This document shows positions 63,575-64,000 of a stretch of 64,000 nucleotides of DNA, one piece after another; position 1 is the first letter of the stretch, and each line of letters opens with the position of its first letter. The position numbers were made by a program, and so were the translations under genes. The stretch is from Caulobacterales bacterium (GTDB lineage Bacteria; Pseudomonadota; Alphaproteobacteria; Caulobacterales; Caulobacteraceae). The DNA lies in assembly GCA_019510435.1 (NCBI GenBank), contig JAEKKJ010000015.1, forward strand, positions 62,001-126,000, in the 5' to 3' direction. The notes beneath the pieces are model-generated. The model did no database searches. It was not told where the DNA came from and saw only the letters and a list, made by a program, of their open reading frames with translations.

Positions 63575-64000
63575 ATGAGCACCACGACGAGTTGGCGCGA
63601 TGAGGTCGTGGGCCTGATTCCGGCGCTTCGCGCCTTCGCGTGGTCGTTGAGCCACAATGGCTCTGACGCCGACGACCTGGTGCAGGACACCCTGATCAAG
63701 GCCTGGACCAACCGCGACAAGTTCGAGCCGGGCACCAACCTGCGCGCGTGGCTGTTCACGATCCTGCGCAACACCTACTACACCAGCGTCCTGCGCCGGC
63801 GGCGCGAGGTGCGCGACGAGACCGGCGAATACGCCGACACCCTGAAGACCCCGCCGACCCAGGACTGGAGCGTGGCGATGCACTCGCTGCAGGCGGCGCT
63901 GCAGCAGCTGCCGGCCGAGCACCGCGAGGCGCTGATCCTGGTGGGCGCGGCGGGCCTCTCCTACGAGGAGGCCGCCGAGATCTGCGGCTGCGCCCTGGGC
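63575..64000 (+). CDS. EcfG-like ECF sigma factor, truncated by the window edge
   Basis: The first 142 residues of an extracytoplasmic-function sigma factor. Region 2 has LIPALRAFAWSLSHNGSDADDLVQDTLIKAWTNRDKF (in pieces) and GTNLRAWLFTILRNTYYTS; the start of region 4 has LPAEHREALILVGAAGLSYEEAAEICGC (in pieces). The LILVGA-GxSYEEAAEICGC phrase is characteristic of EcfG/SigT, the general-stress sigma factor regulated by NepR and PhyR. An AGGGG ribosome-binding site and a perfect EcfG-type promoter precede it. nepR and phyR are not upstream, where egtB-egtD lies instead, so this may be an EcfG paralogue. Confidence 0.9.
   Translation, partial: MSTTTSWRDEVVGLIPALRAFAWSLSHNGSDADDLVQDTLIKAWTNRDKFEPGTNLRAWLFTILRNTYYTSVLRRRREVRDETGEYADTLKTPPTQDWSVAMHSLQAALQQLPAEHREALILVGAAGLSYEEAAEICGCALG

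Overview
This window is high-GC alphaproteobacterial chromosome, most likely from the order Caulobacterales (Caulobacter/Phenylobacterium type). The reasons are an EcfG-type sigma factor with GGAAC-N16-CGTT promoters, an HWE-family histidine kinase, a single bifunctional RelA/SpoT next to rpoZ, and the block pyrE-pdxJ-acpS / lepB-rnc-era-recO, together with Caulobacter-like intergenic palindromes. Both ends are cut: a minus-strand gene runs off the left edge and an ECF sigma gene runs off the right edge. I saw no rRNA, tRNA, CRISPR array, insertion sequence or prophage.

1-8.5 kb holds mixed accessory genes: a kinase-fold protein, a cytochrome P450, several small exported proteins, an HWE kinase, an SDR with a FabL-like Y-x6-K active site, and an orphan VirC1/ParA-like ATPase. 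8.5-10.9 kb is a visibly AT-richer island: a SAMHD1/YwfO-like HD phosphohydrolase overlaps a YwgA-like partner by ATGA behind a good sigma-70 promoter. 10.9-16.4 kb carries parC, a 219-bp tandem duplication, recO and an arylamine N-acetyltransferase.

16.4-30.8 kb is the conserved housekeeping backbone on the minus strand: rpoZ, spoT, pyrE, pdxJ, acpS, lepB, rnc, era (and recO beyond). A 3.9-kb cassette (EamA exporter, TetR, NTF2-like, conserved exported protein, SRPBCC) separates acpS from lepB, and a class III cyclase-like gene plus a large RTX protein separate spoT from pyrE.

30.8-45.6 kb contains a caspase-fold protein with a long coiled coil, an autotransporter barrel, folK, an NYN-domain gene overlapping a family 5 uracil-DNA glycosylase gene, an M20 peptidase, a nitroreductase, an N-acyl-D-amino-acid deacylase-like protein, smpB, dapA and a soluble lytic transglycosylase. 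45.6-49.1 kb is a tightly overlapping TetR + Fe/B12-type ABC importer operon. 49-60.5 kb has two RNA methyltransferases, a LytTR regulator, hydrolases, hrpB, an amino-acid permease, an MBL hydrolase and an OmpR/EnvZ-type pair.

60.6-64 kb is the most suggestive part. A KGG-repeat stress protein is followed by a fused egtB-egtD ergothioneine gene that is divergent from an EcfG-like sigma gene. Both divergent genes have a perfect GGAAC-N16-CGTT promoter, which puts ergothioneine synthesis under the general stress response. Start sites given here were chosen by ribosome-binding site and family length.
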